Positions 27,245 through 39,132 of a DNA stretch of 64,000 nt are shown here, piece by piece (the stretch's first letter is position 1; each line of letters starts with the position of its first letter). Origin of the DNA: Dryocola sp032051265. Lineage in GTDB: Bacteria > Pseudomonadota > Gammaproteobacteria > Enterobacterales > Enterobacteriaceae. Location: contig DAMBYU010000004.1 in assembly GCA_032051265.1 (NCBI GenBank), forward strand, positions 62,001-126,000. The letters run 5' to 3'. The notes beneath the pieces are model-generated. The model was not told the DNA's origin and did no database searches. It saw nothing but the letters and a program-made list of their open reading frames with translations. The position numbers and the translations under genes were made by a program.

Positions 27245-27730
27245 TTCTAACCTCATCCCGTCTTATAAACAACCACGCAAAGATGGCTGTACGTGTCAGG
27301 CTTTGCCTGAGCGTTAGTTATTAGTGGGGTTCATGTCGGGAAGTATTACCCGATAAGACCCGTACCTTGCCATTTGAAAAAGTGCCTTCGGCAAATCCGG
27401 TGTCCGTACCGTCAGGCGCTGTTTGTCATGCCAGCGGTTGAAGCTATCCGTAATCAGAGATATTGCGGCGGGTGCAAGATAACTTGTCATACAGCTTTAA
27501 AAGTTGAGTGACATCACAAAAGTGTTTTTCAGCTCTCTCCAGGGGAGGAGCGGCTTTGAAGCCAGTAATGACGCGGGATTACGGGTTTTTTTAAACAGAG
27601 TATTAACAACAATTGTGTGGTTTTTGTGACGGATGCCCCAAAAATCAACTCGGTCTCTACAAATTGGTGTGATAACTTTGTCGTCATTATGCGCAAGCAT
27701 CGAACTGATACGTACAGAGGAAGCATAACC
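27245..27730. promoter_or_regulatory. exuT-uxaC divergent regulatory region
   Basis: 486 bases with no gene. It must carry promoters for both divergent transcripts. An ExuR-like site sits at 27661-27680 on the uxaC side (listed separately), and a weaker match at about 27482-27499 may serve exuT. No other structure is clear. Confidence 0.7.
27661..27680 (+). promoter_or_regulatory. Probable ExuR operator before uxaCA
   Basis: AAATTGGTGTGATAACTTTG shares the left half AAATTGGT of the ExuR/UxuR consensus exactly and has a degenerate right half. It lies 51 bases upstream of the uxaC start. Confidence 0.55.
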
Positions 27731-29140
27731 ATGACCCAGTTTATGACTGAAGATTTTCTTCTTGATACCGAATTCGCCCGCCGTCTGTTCCATGAATATG
27801 CTAAGGACGAGCCTATTTTCGACTACCACTGCCATTTGCCGCCGCAGCAGGTTGCGGAAAATTATCGCTTTAAAAACCTGTATGACATCTGGTTAAAAGG
27901 CGATCACTACAAGTGGCGCGCGATGCGTACCAACGGCGTGGCAGAGCGCCTGTGTACCGGCGATGCGAGCGACCGCGAAAAGTTCGATGCCTGGGCTGCA
28001 ACCGTGCCGCATACCATCGGCAACCCGCTTTATCACTGGACGCACCTGGAACTGCGCCGTCCTTTTGGTATTACCGGCAAGCTGCTTTCCCCGGCCACCG
28101 CCGATGAAATCTGGAGCCAGTGCAATGACTTGCTGGCGCAGGATGATTTCACCGCCCGCGGCATCATGAAACAGATGAATGTGAAAATGGTCGGCACCAC
28201 TGACGATCCCGTCGACGATCTGCGCTATCACCGCCAGGTTGCGCAGGACGGCTTCGACATCAAAGTGCTGCCGAGCTGGCGCCCGGACAAAGCGTTCAAT
28301 ATTGAACAGCCGACCTTTGCCGACTACATGAGCAAACTGGCCGAAGTCTCTGATACCGATATTCGTCGTTTCAGCGATCTGCAAACCGCGCTGAGCAAAC
28401 GTCTCGACCACTTCGCCGCTCATGGCTGTAAGGTGTCGGACCACGCGCTGGATGTGGTGCTGTTTGCCGAAGCGGATGAAGCCACGCTTGATGGCATCCT
28501 GGCGAGTCGCCTGTCCGACAATGAATTAAGCGAGCATGAAGTGGCGCAGTTTAAAACTGCCGTGCTGGTCTGGCTGGGGGCTGAATACAGCCGTCGCGGC
28601 TGGGTGCAGCAGTACCACATCGGCGCGCTGCGCAACAACAACCTGCGCCAGTTCAAACTGCTGGGTGCGGACGTGGGCTTCGACTCCATCAACGATCGCC
28701 CGCTGGCCATTGAACTGTCTCGCCTGCTCAGCAAACAGAACGAAAGCAACGAGCTGCCAAAAACCATTCTTTACTGCCTGAACCCGCGTGATAACGAAGT
28801 GATCGGCACCATGGTCGGCAACTTCCAGGGCGAAGGGATGCCGGGCAAGATGCAGTTTGGCTCCGGCTGGTGGTTTAACGATCAGAAAGATGGCATGGAA
28901 CGCCAGATGACGCAGCTTGCGCAGCTGGGACTGCTGAGCCGTTTCGTCGGCATGCTGACCGATAGCCGCAGCTTCCTCTCCTACACCCGTCATGAATATT
29001 TCCGCCGCATTCTCTGCCAGATGATTGGCCGCTGGGTCGCCGCGGGTGAAGCGCCAGCCGACATTAACCTGCTTGGCGAAATGGTGAAAAACATCTGCTT
29101 TAACAACGCCCGTGATTACTTCGGCATTGAACTGAACTAA
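27731..29140 (+). CDS. uxaC: UxaC, glucuronate/galacturonate isomerase
   Basis: Amidohydrolase-fold uronate isomerase (galacturonate to tagaturonate, glucuronate to fructuronate), 469 residues. The N-terminal metal-binding motif is IFDYHCHLPP (HxH); MVGTTDDPVDDL and the C-terminal TDSRSFLSYTRHEYFRR block are conserved. The start MTQFMTEDFLLDTEFARR at 27731 is behind GAGGAAGC; the open frame extends 38 codons upstream without conservation and through the operator. Operon with uxaA, 18 bases downstream. Confidence 0.96.
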   Translation: MTQFMTEDFLLDTEFARRLFHEYAKDEPIFDYHCHLPPQQVAENYRFKNLYDIWLKGDHYKWRAMRTNGVAERLCTGDASDREKFDAWAATVPHTIGNPLYHWTHLELRRPFGITGKLLSPATADEIWSQCNDLLAQDDFTARGIMKQMNVKMVGTTDDPVDDLRYHRQVAQDGFDIKVLPSWRPDKAFNIEQPTFADYMSKLAEVSDTDIRRFSDLQTALSKRLDHFAAHGCKVSDHALDVVLFAEADEATLDGILASRLSDNELSEHEVAQFKTAVLVWLGAEYSRRGWVQQYHIGALRNNNLRQFKLLGADVGFDSINDRPLAIELSRLLSKQNESNELPKTILYCLNPRDNEVIGTMVGNFQGEGMPGKMQFGSGWWFNDQKDGMERQMTQLAQLGLLSRFVGMLTDSRSFLSYTRHEYFRRILCQMIGRWVAAGEAPADINLLGEMVKNICFNNARDYFGIELN

Positions 29141-29158
29141 TCAGGCTCTGAGGTTGAT

Positions 29159-30646
29159 ATGCAATACATCAAAATCCATTCGCAGGACAACGTCGCCGTC
29201 GCTTTAGTGGACCTGGCTGAAGGCGAAGTCGTGGCCGTTGAAGGCGCAGAGGTTACCCTGCGCCAGCCGGTCGTGCGCGGCCACAAATTCGCCCTGTGCG
29301 CCATTGCTCAGGGTGAAAACGTCATCAAGTACGGCCTGCCGATTGGTCATGCTCTGGCGGGGATTGCACCGGGTGAGCACATACACTCGCACAATGCGCG
29401 TACCAATCTGAGCGATTTGGACGAGTATCGCTATCAACCTGATTTCCAGGCGCTGGCAGCTCAGGCTGCGGATCGGGACGTGAATATCTATCGCCGCGGC
29501 AACGGCACGGTTGGCGTGCGTAACGAACTGTGGATCCTGCCGACTGTGGGCTGTGTAAACGGCATAGCGCGGCAGATCCAGAATCGTTTCCTGAAGCAGA
29601 ATAATGATGCGGAAGATATCGACGGTGTCTTTCTGTTCAGCCATCCGTTCGGCTGCTCGCAGCTGGGCGAAGACCATATCAATACCCGCACCATGCTGCA
29701 AAACATGGTGCATCACCCGAATGCGGGGGCGGTGCTGGTGATTGGCCTGGGCTGTGAGAACAACCAGGTCGACGCTTTCCGCGAAACGCTTGGCGAATAT
29801 GACCCGCAGCGTGTCCACTTTATGATCTGCCAGCAGCAGGACGATGAGGTAGAAGCGGGGCTGGAACAGTTGCAGCAGCTTTATGAAGCCATGCGCCACG
29901 ACAAACGCGAAACCGGCAAACTCAGCGAGCTTAAATTCGGCCTGGAGTGCGGCGGTTCAGACGGGCTTTCCGGCATCACCGCTAACCCTATGCTTGGACG
30001 TTTCTCCGATTACATGGTGGCAAACGGCGGGACGACGGTGCTGACGGAAGTGCCGGAAATGTTCGGTGCGGAACGCATTCTGATGAGCCACTGCCGCGAC
30101 GAAGCGACGTTTGAAAAAACCGTGACGATGGTAAACGACTTCAAACAGTACTTTATCGCGCACAATCAGCCGATTTATGAAAACCCATCGCCGGGGAACA
30201 AGGCGGGAGGGATCACCACCCTTGAAGAAAAATCACTTGGCTGCACGCAAAAAGCCGGGGAAAGCGAGGTGGTGGACGTGCTGCGCTATGGCGAGCGTTT
30301 GAAAACGCCGGGCCTTAACCTGTTAAGCGCTCCGGGCAACGACGCGGTAGCGACCAGCGCGCTGGCGGGCGCAGGCTGCCATATGGTGCTGTTCAGCACC
30401 GGGCGCGGCACGCCTTACGGCGGTTTTGTGCCGACGGTGAAAATCGCCACCAACAGCGAGCTGGCGGCGAAGAAACCGCACTGGATTGATTTTGACGCCG
30501 GGCAGCTGCTTCACGGCAGCGATATGCCGACGCTGTTAACCCGGTTTATCGATGCCATCGTCGAGATCGCTAACGGCAAAAAAACCTGCAACGAACGTAA
30601 TGATTTCCGCGAACTCGCTATCTTCAAAAGTGGCGTGACGTTGTAA
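29159..30646 (+). CDS. uxaA: UxaA, altronate dehydratase
   Basis: Fe-dependent UxaA-family dehydratase (altronate to 2-keto-3-deoxygluconate), 495 residues. An N-terminal SAF domain with HxH-type ligand (APGEHIHSHNARTN) is followed by the catalytic domain with conserved Cys and acidic residues (GLECGGSDGLSGITANP, EKSLGCTQKAG). Second gene of uxaCA; uxaB is not in the window. Confidence 0.96.
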   Translation: MQYIKIHSQDNVAVALVDLAEGEVVAVEGAEVTLRQPVVRGHKFALCAIAQGENVIKYGLPIGHALAGIAPGEHIHSHNARTNLSDLDEYRYQPDFQALAAQAADRDVNIYRRGNGTVGVRNELWILPTVGCVNGIARQIQNRFLKQNNDAEDIDGVFLFSHPFGCSQLGEDHINTRTMLQNMVHHPNAGAVLVIGLGCENNQVDAFRETLGEYDPQRVHFMICQQQDDEVEAGLEQLQQLYEAMRHDKRETGKLSELKFGLECGGSDGLSGITANPMLGRFSDYMVANGGTTVLTEVPEMFGAERILMSHCRDEATFEKTVTMVNDFKQYFIAHNQPIYENPSPGNKAGGITTLEEKSLGCTQKAGESEVVDVLRYGERLKTPGLNLLSAPGNDAVATSALAGAGCHMVLFSTGRGTPYGGFVPTVKIATNSELAAKKPHWIDFDAGQLLHGSDMPTLLTRFIDAIVEIANGKKTCNERNDFRELAIFKSGVTL

Positions 30647-30670
30647 GTTGCCTGGCAGGGGTACGCAACG

Positions 30671-30701
30671 CGCCACCCGCCAGCTTTTTGGTGGGTGGCG
30701 C
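30671..30701 (+). terminator. Hairpin after uxaA
   Basis: 8-bp stem CGCCACCC/GGGTGGCG with a loop containing TTTTT. There is no T-run after the stem, so it may be a transcript-stabilising hairpin and not a classical terminator. Confidence 0.45.
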
Positions 30702-30748
30702 TGCCGCTTATCCACTCTATACAGCCCTGAGGCTGGCAAGGACATGGC

Positions 30749-31291
30749 ATGACCGCGTATTGGATTGCCCAGGGCGTCGGCGTTCTCGCCTTTCTGGTGG
30801 GAATAACCACTTTCATCAACCGCGACGAGCGGCGCTTCAAACTTCAACTGGCGGGCTACAGCGCCATCATTGGCCTGCACTTCTTTCTGATGGGCGCAAG
30901 CCCGGCGGGCATGAGCGCCGAACTTAACGCCATCCGCACCGTTATCTCTTTGCGCACCCGCAGTATGTGGGTAATGACGGTTTTCATCGTGCTGACGCTT
31001 GGCCTTGGGCTTGCGAAAATTAACCACCTGATTGAGCTGCTGCCGATTATTGGCACCGTGGCCAGTACCTGGGCGCTGTTCCGCTGTAAGGGGCTGACCA
31101 CTCGCTGCGTGATGTGGTGTTCCACCGCCTGTTGGGTGACGCATAATTTCTGGCTGGGATCGATTGGCGGGACGTTAATAGAGGGCAGTTTTCTGGTGAT
31201 GAACGGCCTGAATATTATACGGTTCTGGCGGATGCAGAAGCGGGGCATCGACCCGTTTAGCGTGGAAAAGAGAGTGCAGGGTCAGGAATAA
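30749..31291 (+). CDS. ygjV: YgjV, inner-membrane protein of the MgtC-like/YgjV family
   Basis: Membrane protein of 180 residues with about five to six helices (YWIAQGVGVLAFLVGITTFINRDE; MWVMTVFIVLTLGLGLAKI) and a conserved CMW...CWVTHNFWLGSIGG segment. It lies between uxaA and sstT exactly as in E. coli. Function unknown. Confidence 0.92.
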   Translation: MTAYWIAQGVGVLAFLVGITTFINRDERRFKLQLAGYSAIIGLHFFLMGASPAGMSAELNAIRTVISLRTRSMWVMTVFIVLTLGLGLAKINHLIELLPIIGTVASTWALFRCKGLTTRCVMWCSTACWVTHNFWLGSIGGTLIEGSFLVMNGLNIIRFWRMQKRGIDPFSVEKRVQGQE

Positions 31292-31314
31292 CTCCCCGCC
31301 GTGGCCGACGGGGA
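31292..31314. terminator. Shared hairpin between ygjV and sstT
   Basis: CTCCCCG/CGGGGAG stem between two converging genes. The flanks are A/T-rich but lack a long T-run in either direction, so bidirectional termination is probable, not certain. Confidence 0.5.
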
Positions 31315-31324
31315 GAAATAAAGC

Positions 31325-32569
31325 TTAACCGCGTAAAGGATTTTTGCTTGCCAGTCGCGCATCTTCCGCCTGACATGCCGCTGCGGTGAACAGCACATCG
31401 GTAGAGGAGTTAAGCGCGGTTTCGCAGGAGTCCTGCAGCACGCCGATAATAAAGCCAACCGCTACGACCTGCATGGCGATCTCGTTAGGAATACCGAACA
31501 TACCGCACGCCAGTGGGATCAGCAGTAACGAACCACCCGCCACGCCTGAAGCGCCACAGGCACACAGCGAGGCCACGATGCTCAGCAGTAATGCCGTCGG
31601 CAGGTCAACCGCTACGCCCAGAGTATGCACTGCTGCCAACGTCAGCACGGTGACGGTAATCGCCGCGCCGGCCATATTGATGGTAGCGCCAAGCGGAATG
31701 GATACCGAATAGGTATCGCGGTCCAGGTTCAGCTTTTCACACAGGGTCATATTCACTGGAATATTAGCGGCGGAACTGCGGGTAAAGAAGGCGTAAACGC
31801 CGCTTTCACGCAGGCAGGTCAATACCAGCGGGTACGGGTTGCGGCGAATTTTGTACCACACCAGCAGCGGGTTGACGACCAGCGCAACGCCCAGCATACA
31901 GCCAACGAGCACCAGCAGCAGTTGTGCATAGCTCCACAGTGTTGCAAAGCCGGTGGTGGCGAGGGTGGATGCGACCAGCCCGAAAATACCGATTGGCGCA
32001 AAGCGAATCACCACCCTGACCAGGAAGGTCACTGCGCCAGAGAAGTCGTTAATCAGGTTTTTGGTGGTTTCGTTACCGTGACGCAGGGCAAAGCCCAGGC
32101 CGACAGCCCACACCAGGATACCGATATAGTTAGCATTCAGCAGCGCATCAATCGGATTGGAAACCATGCTCATCAGCAGGCCGCGCAAAACTTCAACGAT
32201 GCCGGAAGGCGGCGTGATATCCGTTGCGCCAGTGACGAGATGCAGCGTAGAAGGAAAGACAAAGCTGACGACGACGGCAGTCAGTGCCGCAGCGAACGTT
32301 CCCAGCAGATAAAGGAATAAAATAGGGCGAATACTGGTTTTTTGTCCGTGCTGATGATTAGCGATAGAGGCCATAACCAGCATTAAAACCAGCACCGGCG
32401 CGACAGCCTTCAGGGCGCCAACGAACAGCGTCCCTAACAAGCCTGTCGCAATGGCGGCAGGTTTTGAAACCAGCGCCAGCGCAATGCCGAGCACCAGACC
32501 AATCAGTATCTGTTTGACCAGACTGCCCTGCGCCAGGCGCTTAATCAGTCCCGGGGATTGTGTTGCCAT
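31325..32569 (-). CDS. sstT: SstT, Na+/serine-threonine symporter
   Basis: Dicarboxylate/amino acid:cation symporter (EAAT-like fold), 414 residues. Family landmarks are the serine-rich hairpin TRSSAANIPVNMTLC, the NMAGAAITVTVLTLAAVHTLG motif of helix 7 and GASGVAGGSLLLIPLACG. Monocistronic; the start MATQSPGLIKRLAQGSLVKQ matches E. coli. Confidence 0.96.
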   Translation of the reverse strand: MATQSPGLIKRLAQGSLVKQILIGLVLGIALALVSKPAAIATGLLGTLFVGALKAVAPVLVLMLVMASIANHQHGQKTSIRPILFLYLLGTFAAALTAVVVSFVFPSTLHLVTGATDITPPSGIVEVLRGLLMSMVSNPIDALLNANYIGILVWAVGLGFALRHGNETTKNLINDFSGAVTFLVRVVIRFAPIGIFGLVASTLATTGFATLWSYAQLLLVLVGCMLGVALVVNPLLVWYKIRRNPYPLVLTCLRESGVYAFFTRSSAANIPVNMTLCEKLNLDRDTYSVSIPLGATINMAGAAITVTVLTLAAVHTLGVAVDLPTALLLSIVASLCACGASGVAGGSLLLIPLACGMFGIPNEIAMQVVAVGFIIGVLQDSCETALNSSTDVLFTAAACQAEDARLASKNPLRG

Positions 32570-32781
32570 TTAATACCTTCCTGTAGTGGGTCGTCTCGTT
32601 CCGCCGCTGTACTCTGGGGCACTTCAGTGAGCGGATGTAAAAATATGTGTTTGCCTGGACGAGTATAAGGAAAAGCGGCGGGGCAGGAAGCGTTAATGAC
32701 TAAATATTTAGCCTTTAACCAGGTTTTGTAACTGCTTATTAACAATATTGTGACATTGTCGACAAATCGCATTCAGGCAGT

Positions 32782-32804
32782 CCCCTCTCCATGAGGGAGA
32801 GGGG
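32782..32804. repeat. CCCCTCTCC hairpin, second copy
   Basis: 9-bp stem CCCCTCTCC/GGAGAGGGG in the sstT-alx interval; close relative of the hairpin at 19869-19887. It lies 14 bases past the alx stop and could also act in termination. Confidence 0.55.
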
Positions 32805-32818
32805 CAAAGGGAAAGGGA

Positions 32819-33787
32819 TTATTCCGCCAGTTTCTTCCGATCGTTACGCGCGTTTACCACGGCGTTAATTACCAGCGTCAGCGCCAGAATACCGCCCACC
32901 ACGCCCAGCGAAATCGCAATCGGGATATGGTAGAAATCGACAATCAGCATCTTCACGCCGATAAACACCAGGATAAGCGACAGGCCGTACTTCAGCATGG
33001 AGAAGCGCTCCGCCACGCCAGCCAGCAGGAAATACATGGCACGCAGGCCGAGGATGGCGAACAGGTTAGACGTCAGCACGATAAACGGGTCGGTGGTCAC
33101 CGCGAAGATCGCCGGAATGCTGTCCACCGCAAAAATCACATCGCTCAGCTCAACCAGAATCAGCACCAGCAGCAGCGGGGTGGCGAACAGCAGGCCGTTT
33201 TTGCGCACGAAGAAATGCTCGCCTTCGATTTTGTCCGTCATGCGCAGATGGCCGCGCAGCCAGCGCACCAGCGGTTTGTCGCCAATACCGCCTTCGTCTT
33301 CTTTCGCCAGCGCCATCTTGATGCCGGTGAAGAGCAGAAACGCGCCGAACACGTACAGCAGCCACTCGAATTGGGTAATCAGCCAGCTGCCCGCGAAGAT
33401 CATCACCGTACGCAGCACAATGGCGCCCAGCACGCCGTAAACCAGCACGCGACGCTGCAAGGCCGCGGGAACGGAGAAGTAGCTGAACAGCATCAGCCAG
33501 ACGAAGACGTTATCTACCGCCAGCGCTTTTTCAATCAAATAACCGGTGAGGAAGGCGAGAGCCTGGGTATCCGCCACTTCGCGCCCGGAAGTACCGGTGA
33601 GGTACCACCAGAAAGCGGCGTTAAACAGCAAGGAGAGCGTAACCCACACCATGGACCAGGCGGCGGCCTGCTTCATAGACATGGTATGCGAGCCTTTACG
33701 GCCCTGAAGCAGGAGGTCGATTGCCAGCATGATGATGACAACAACGGCAAAAGCGCCCCACAGTAACGGTGTGCCAACACTATTCAT
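32819..33787 (-). CDS. alx: Alx, TerC-family manganese exporter
   Basis: TerC-family membrane protein, 322 residues, about nine helices, with the acidic transport motifs AVDNVFVWLMLFSYF and LVELSDVIFAVDSIPAI. In E. coli Alx is induced by alkaline pH and manganese and exports Mn2+. The start MNSVGTPLLWGAFAVVV at 33787 is the family start; 53 more codons are open upstream only because the RNA leader happens to lack stops in this frame. Confidence 0.95.
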   Translation of the reverse strand: MNSVGTPLLWGAFAVVVIIMLAIDLLLQGRKGSHTMSMKQAAAWSMVWVTLSLLFNAAFWWYLTGTSGREVADTQALAFLTGYLIEKALAVDNVFVWLMLFSYFSVPAALQRRVLVYGVLGAIVLRTVMIFAGSWLITQFEWLLYVFGAFLLFTGIKMALAKEDEGGIGDKPLVRWLRGHLRMTDKIEGEHFFVRKNGLLFATPLLLVLILVELSDVIFAVDSIPAIFAVTTDPFIVLTSNLFAILGLRAMYFLLAGVAERFSMLKYGLSLILVFIGVKMLIVDFYHIPIAISLGVVGGILALTLVINAVVNARNDRKKLAE

Positions 33788-33800
33788 AAGAGATTCCTTC

Positions 33801-33994
33801 AAAACAAAAACGGCCAGCGTCGGAAGACGCCAGCCGCTTTCGCTTGCAACAGGGATCTCGCCTTCCGGCAAGGTCTCACTTACAACGCGGAATGGTTTTT
33901 CACTAAAAAACCATTCGCATTGCCCGGCAACCGGGTGCTTGCGCACCGTAATGACGATTAACCGGCAATGAAGTTACTCCCCTTTGCGAGTAAC
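33801..33994 (-). ncRNA. alx leader: pH-responsive element / yybP-ykoY manganese riboswitch
   Basis: The minus-strand leader begins with a hairpin carrying the yybP-ykoY hallmark AAAGGGGAGTAAC (33973-33994), continues through paired segments (CCGGTTGCCGGGCAATG; AATGGTTTTTTAGTG) and ends in an intrinsic terminator: GGCTGGCGTC/GACGCTGGCC stem at 33812-33834 followed by TTTTTGTTTT. This is the same organisation as the E. coli alx PRE, in which high pH and manganese favour the translating/antiterminated fold. Confidence 0.85.
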
Positions 33995-34050
33995 AAAATA
34001 TTACGAGACATAAACGCCGTCAATGTTCTGCCGCACGCCCTTACACAGCT

Positions 34051-35049
34051 TTACGCCGTGAGGGATGCAGGAATATCATCCGCCGGGAATTTTACCCCGG
34101 TTTGCGCCCGGATTTCTGTGGCTAACTCAGAGGTGATGCGCGACGTGACCAGACCCGGATGATTCACCTCATTATCTGCCACCAGGCGAGCAAAGGTTTC
34201 GGCTTCGTACAGCATAGTATTGATATGCTGCGGCAGGGACAGGTCCTGCGGCTTGCCGCCGCGCGGCACGAAGGTGATGCGCTGGCACTCAGAAATCTTC
34301 TCGATAACTAAGCTACCCGCTTCGCCCTGGATCTCGCTCGGAATAACCGAATCACTCACTTTCGAGTGCAGCAGATTCACGTCGAAATCGCCGTAGTTCA
34401 TCTGTACCGAACCGTGAGCGTCCACACCGCTTTCCAGCAGGCTGGCCGTGGCGTGGACGGAATGCGGCTGGCCCCACAGCGCCACGGCGGACGCCAGCGT
34501 ATAGAAGCCGATATCCATAATTGAGCCGTTGGACCAGAGCGGATTAAAGGTATTTGGGTTTTCGCCGTCCAGATAACGCTGATAGCGTGAGGAATACTGG
34601 CAGTAGTTGAGCAGCACCTTACGGATTTTACCGACTTTCGGCAGCGCCTGTTGCAGGGCGATAAAGTTCGGCAGGCTCGCGGTTTTAAAGGCTTCGAACA
34701 GCACCACCTGATTTTCGCGCGCGCAGGCAATAGCGGCTTCCACTTCCCGGATGTTTGAGGCAAGCGGCTTTTCACAAATCACATGCTTCTTATTACTCAG
34801 AAACAGAATGCTTTGCGGCGCGTGCAGAGCGTTCGGGCTGGCGATATAAACCGCATCGATGGCATCGCTTGTCGCCATCGCTTCGAGGTCGGTAAAGAGA
34901 TGCTCCACCATATAATCATTGGCGAAGGTCTGCGCCTGCTCGAGGGTGCGGGAGTAGACTGCGGTAAGCTTAAAGCGGCCACTTTCGTGGGCGGCATCGA
35001 CGAACTGACGGGTGATCCAGTTAGTTCCAACCACGGCGATACGTATCAT
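34051..35049 (-). CDS. ygjR: YgjR, Gfo/Idh/MocA-family oxidoreductase
   Basis: NAD(P)-dependent oxidoreductase of 332 residues: Rossmann N-terminus MIRIAVVGTNWITRQF, the substrate-site motif ICEKPLASN with the conserved Glu-Lys-Pro, and a C-terminal alpha/beta domain. Collinear with E. coli YgjR. Substrate not known. ygjQ, which lies between ygjP and ygjR in E. coli, is absent. Confidence 0.93.
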   Translation of the reverse strand: MIRIAVVGTNWITRQFVDAAHESGRFKLTAVYSRTLEQAQTFANDYMVEHLFTDLEAMATSDAIDAVYIASPNALHAPQSILFLSNKKHVICEKPLASNIREVEAAIACARENQVVLFEAFKTASLPNFIALQQALPKVGKIRKVLLNYCQYSSRYQRYLDGENPNTFNPLWSNGSIMDIGFYTLASAVALWGQPHSVHATASLLESGVDAHGSVQMNYGDFDVNLLHSKVSDSVIPSEIQGEAGSLVIEKISECQRITFVPRGGKPQDLSLPQHINTMLYEAETFARLVADNEVNHPGLVTSRITSELATEIRAQTGVKFPADDIPASLTA

Positions 35050-35156
35050 AGACGGTTATTTCTCCGATTTATCTGGCGGGTGGCGCGCTGCTTACCCGTC
35101 CTACATTTATGCAAATCAGGGGGGATGAACGCAAGCGTCATCCTTCGCATTGTTGA

Positions 35157-35657
35157 TTACGCCGATCCTTTTAATGCCAGCTGCGTCAGCCACAGGCGGG
35201 TATCAAACTCAAACTGGTGATACTGCGGCTCCATATGGCAGCACAGCGAGTAAAATGCCTTGTTGTGGTCTTTCTCTTTCAGGTGCGCCAGTTCATGCAC
35301 CACGATCATGCGCAGAAAGGCTTCAGGAGCGGATTTAAAGACAGTCGCCACGCGAATCTCTGCTTTCGCCTTGAGCTTGCCGCCCTGCACGCGGGAAATT
35401 GCCGTGTGTAACCCCAGGGCGTTATTCAGCACATGAATTTTACTGTCGTAAGCGACTTTGTTAATGGGCGGCGCGTTGCGCAGATACTGGCTTTTCAGAT
35501 CCTGCGTGTAGGCATAAAGCGCTTTATCCGTCGCGACGTTATGGGCATCCGGATAACGTTTTTGCAGCACTTCGCCAAGGCGTTGTTCGGCAATCAGCGT
35601 ACGCACCTGGGAGAGCAAATGCTCGGGATAGCCGTTTAAATAAGTCAGTTCGCTCAT
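35157..35657 (-). CDS. ygjP: YgjP, M48-like/YgjP-type metallopeptidase domain protein
   Basis: Protein of 166 residues with a zincin signature VVHELAHLKEKDHNKAF (HExxH plus a downstream His), the UPF0758/DUF45 (YgjP) family. Divergent from rlmG; their start codons are about 80 bases apart. Proteolytic activity in vivo is not established. Confidence 0.93.
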   Translation of the reverse strand: MSELTYLNGYPEHLLSQVRTLIAEQRLGEVLQKRYPDAHNVATDKALYAYTQDLKSQYLRNAPPINKVAYDSKIHVLNNALGLHTAISRVQGGKLKAKAEIRVATVFKSAPEAFLRMIVVHELAHLKEKDHNKAFYSLCCHMEPQYHQFEFDTRLWLTQLALKGSA

Positions 35658-35740
35658 GCTTGTCTCAGCCTGGAAGAAAAAAGGGTATACTCACGCCCCC
35701 ATTTGGGGATAACGCCAAATTTTACCATCCAGGAGGGCCG

Positions 35741-38943
<3,203 letters not shown>

Positions 38944-39132
38944 TTAGCTACATCCTGGCGCAATGGGAAAAGCAGATCGACTGATTGTGACGGGATTCAA
39001 AGAACTGTGTGCCGGGAAGGCGGGATATAGCCACAGGGCGGTTAAGCCTGCCTCATCCGCCTGCTTTCAATATGCGGTTGGTGGATGGCGCCCAACCTAC
39101 AAAAATGAGGGGAGAGGGCCGGGTGCGAGTAA

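Noticed and set aside
32927..33766. 279-codon plus-strand frame opposite alx
   Set aside because: Gln/His-rich shadow of the alx gene in the antisense frame; no ribosome site or family.
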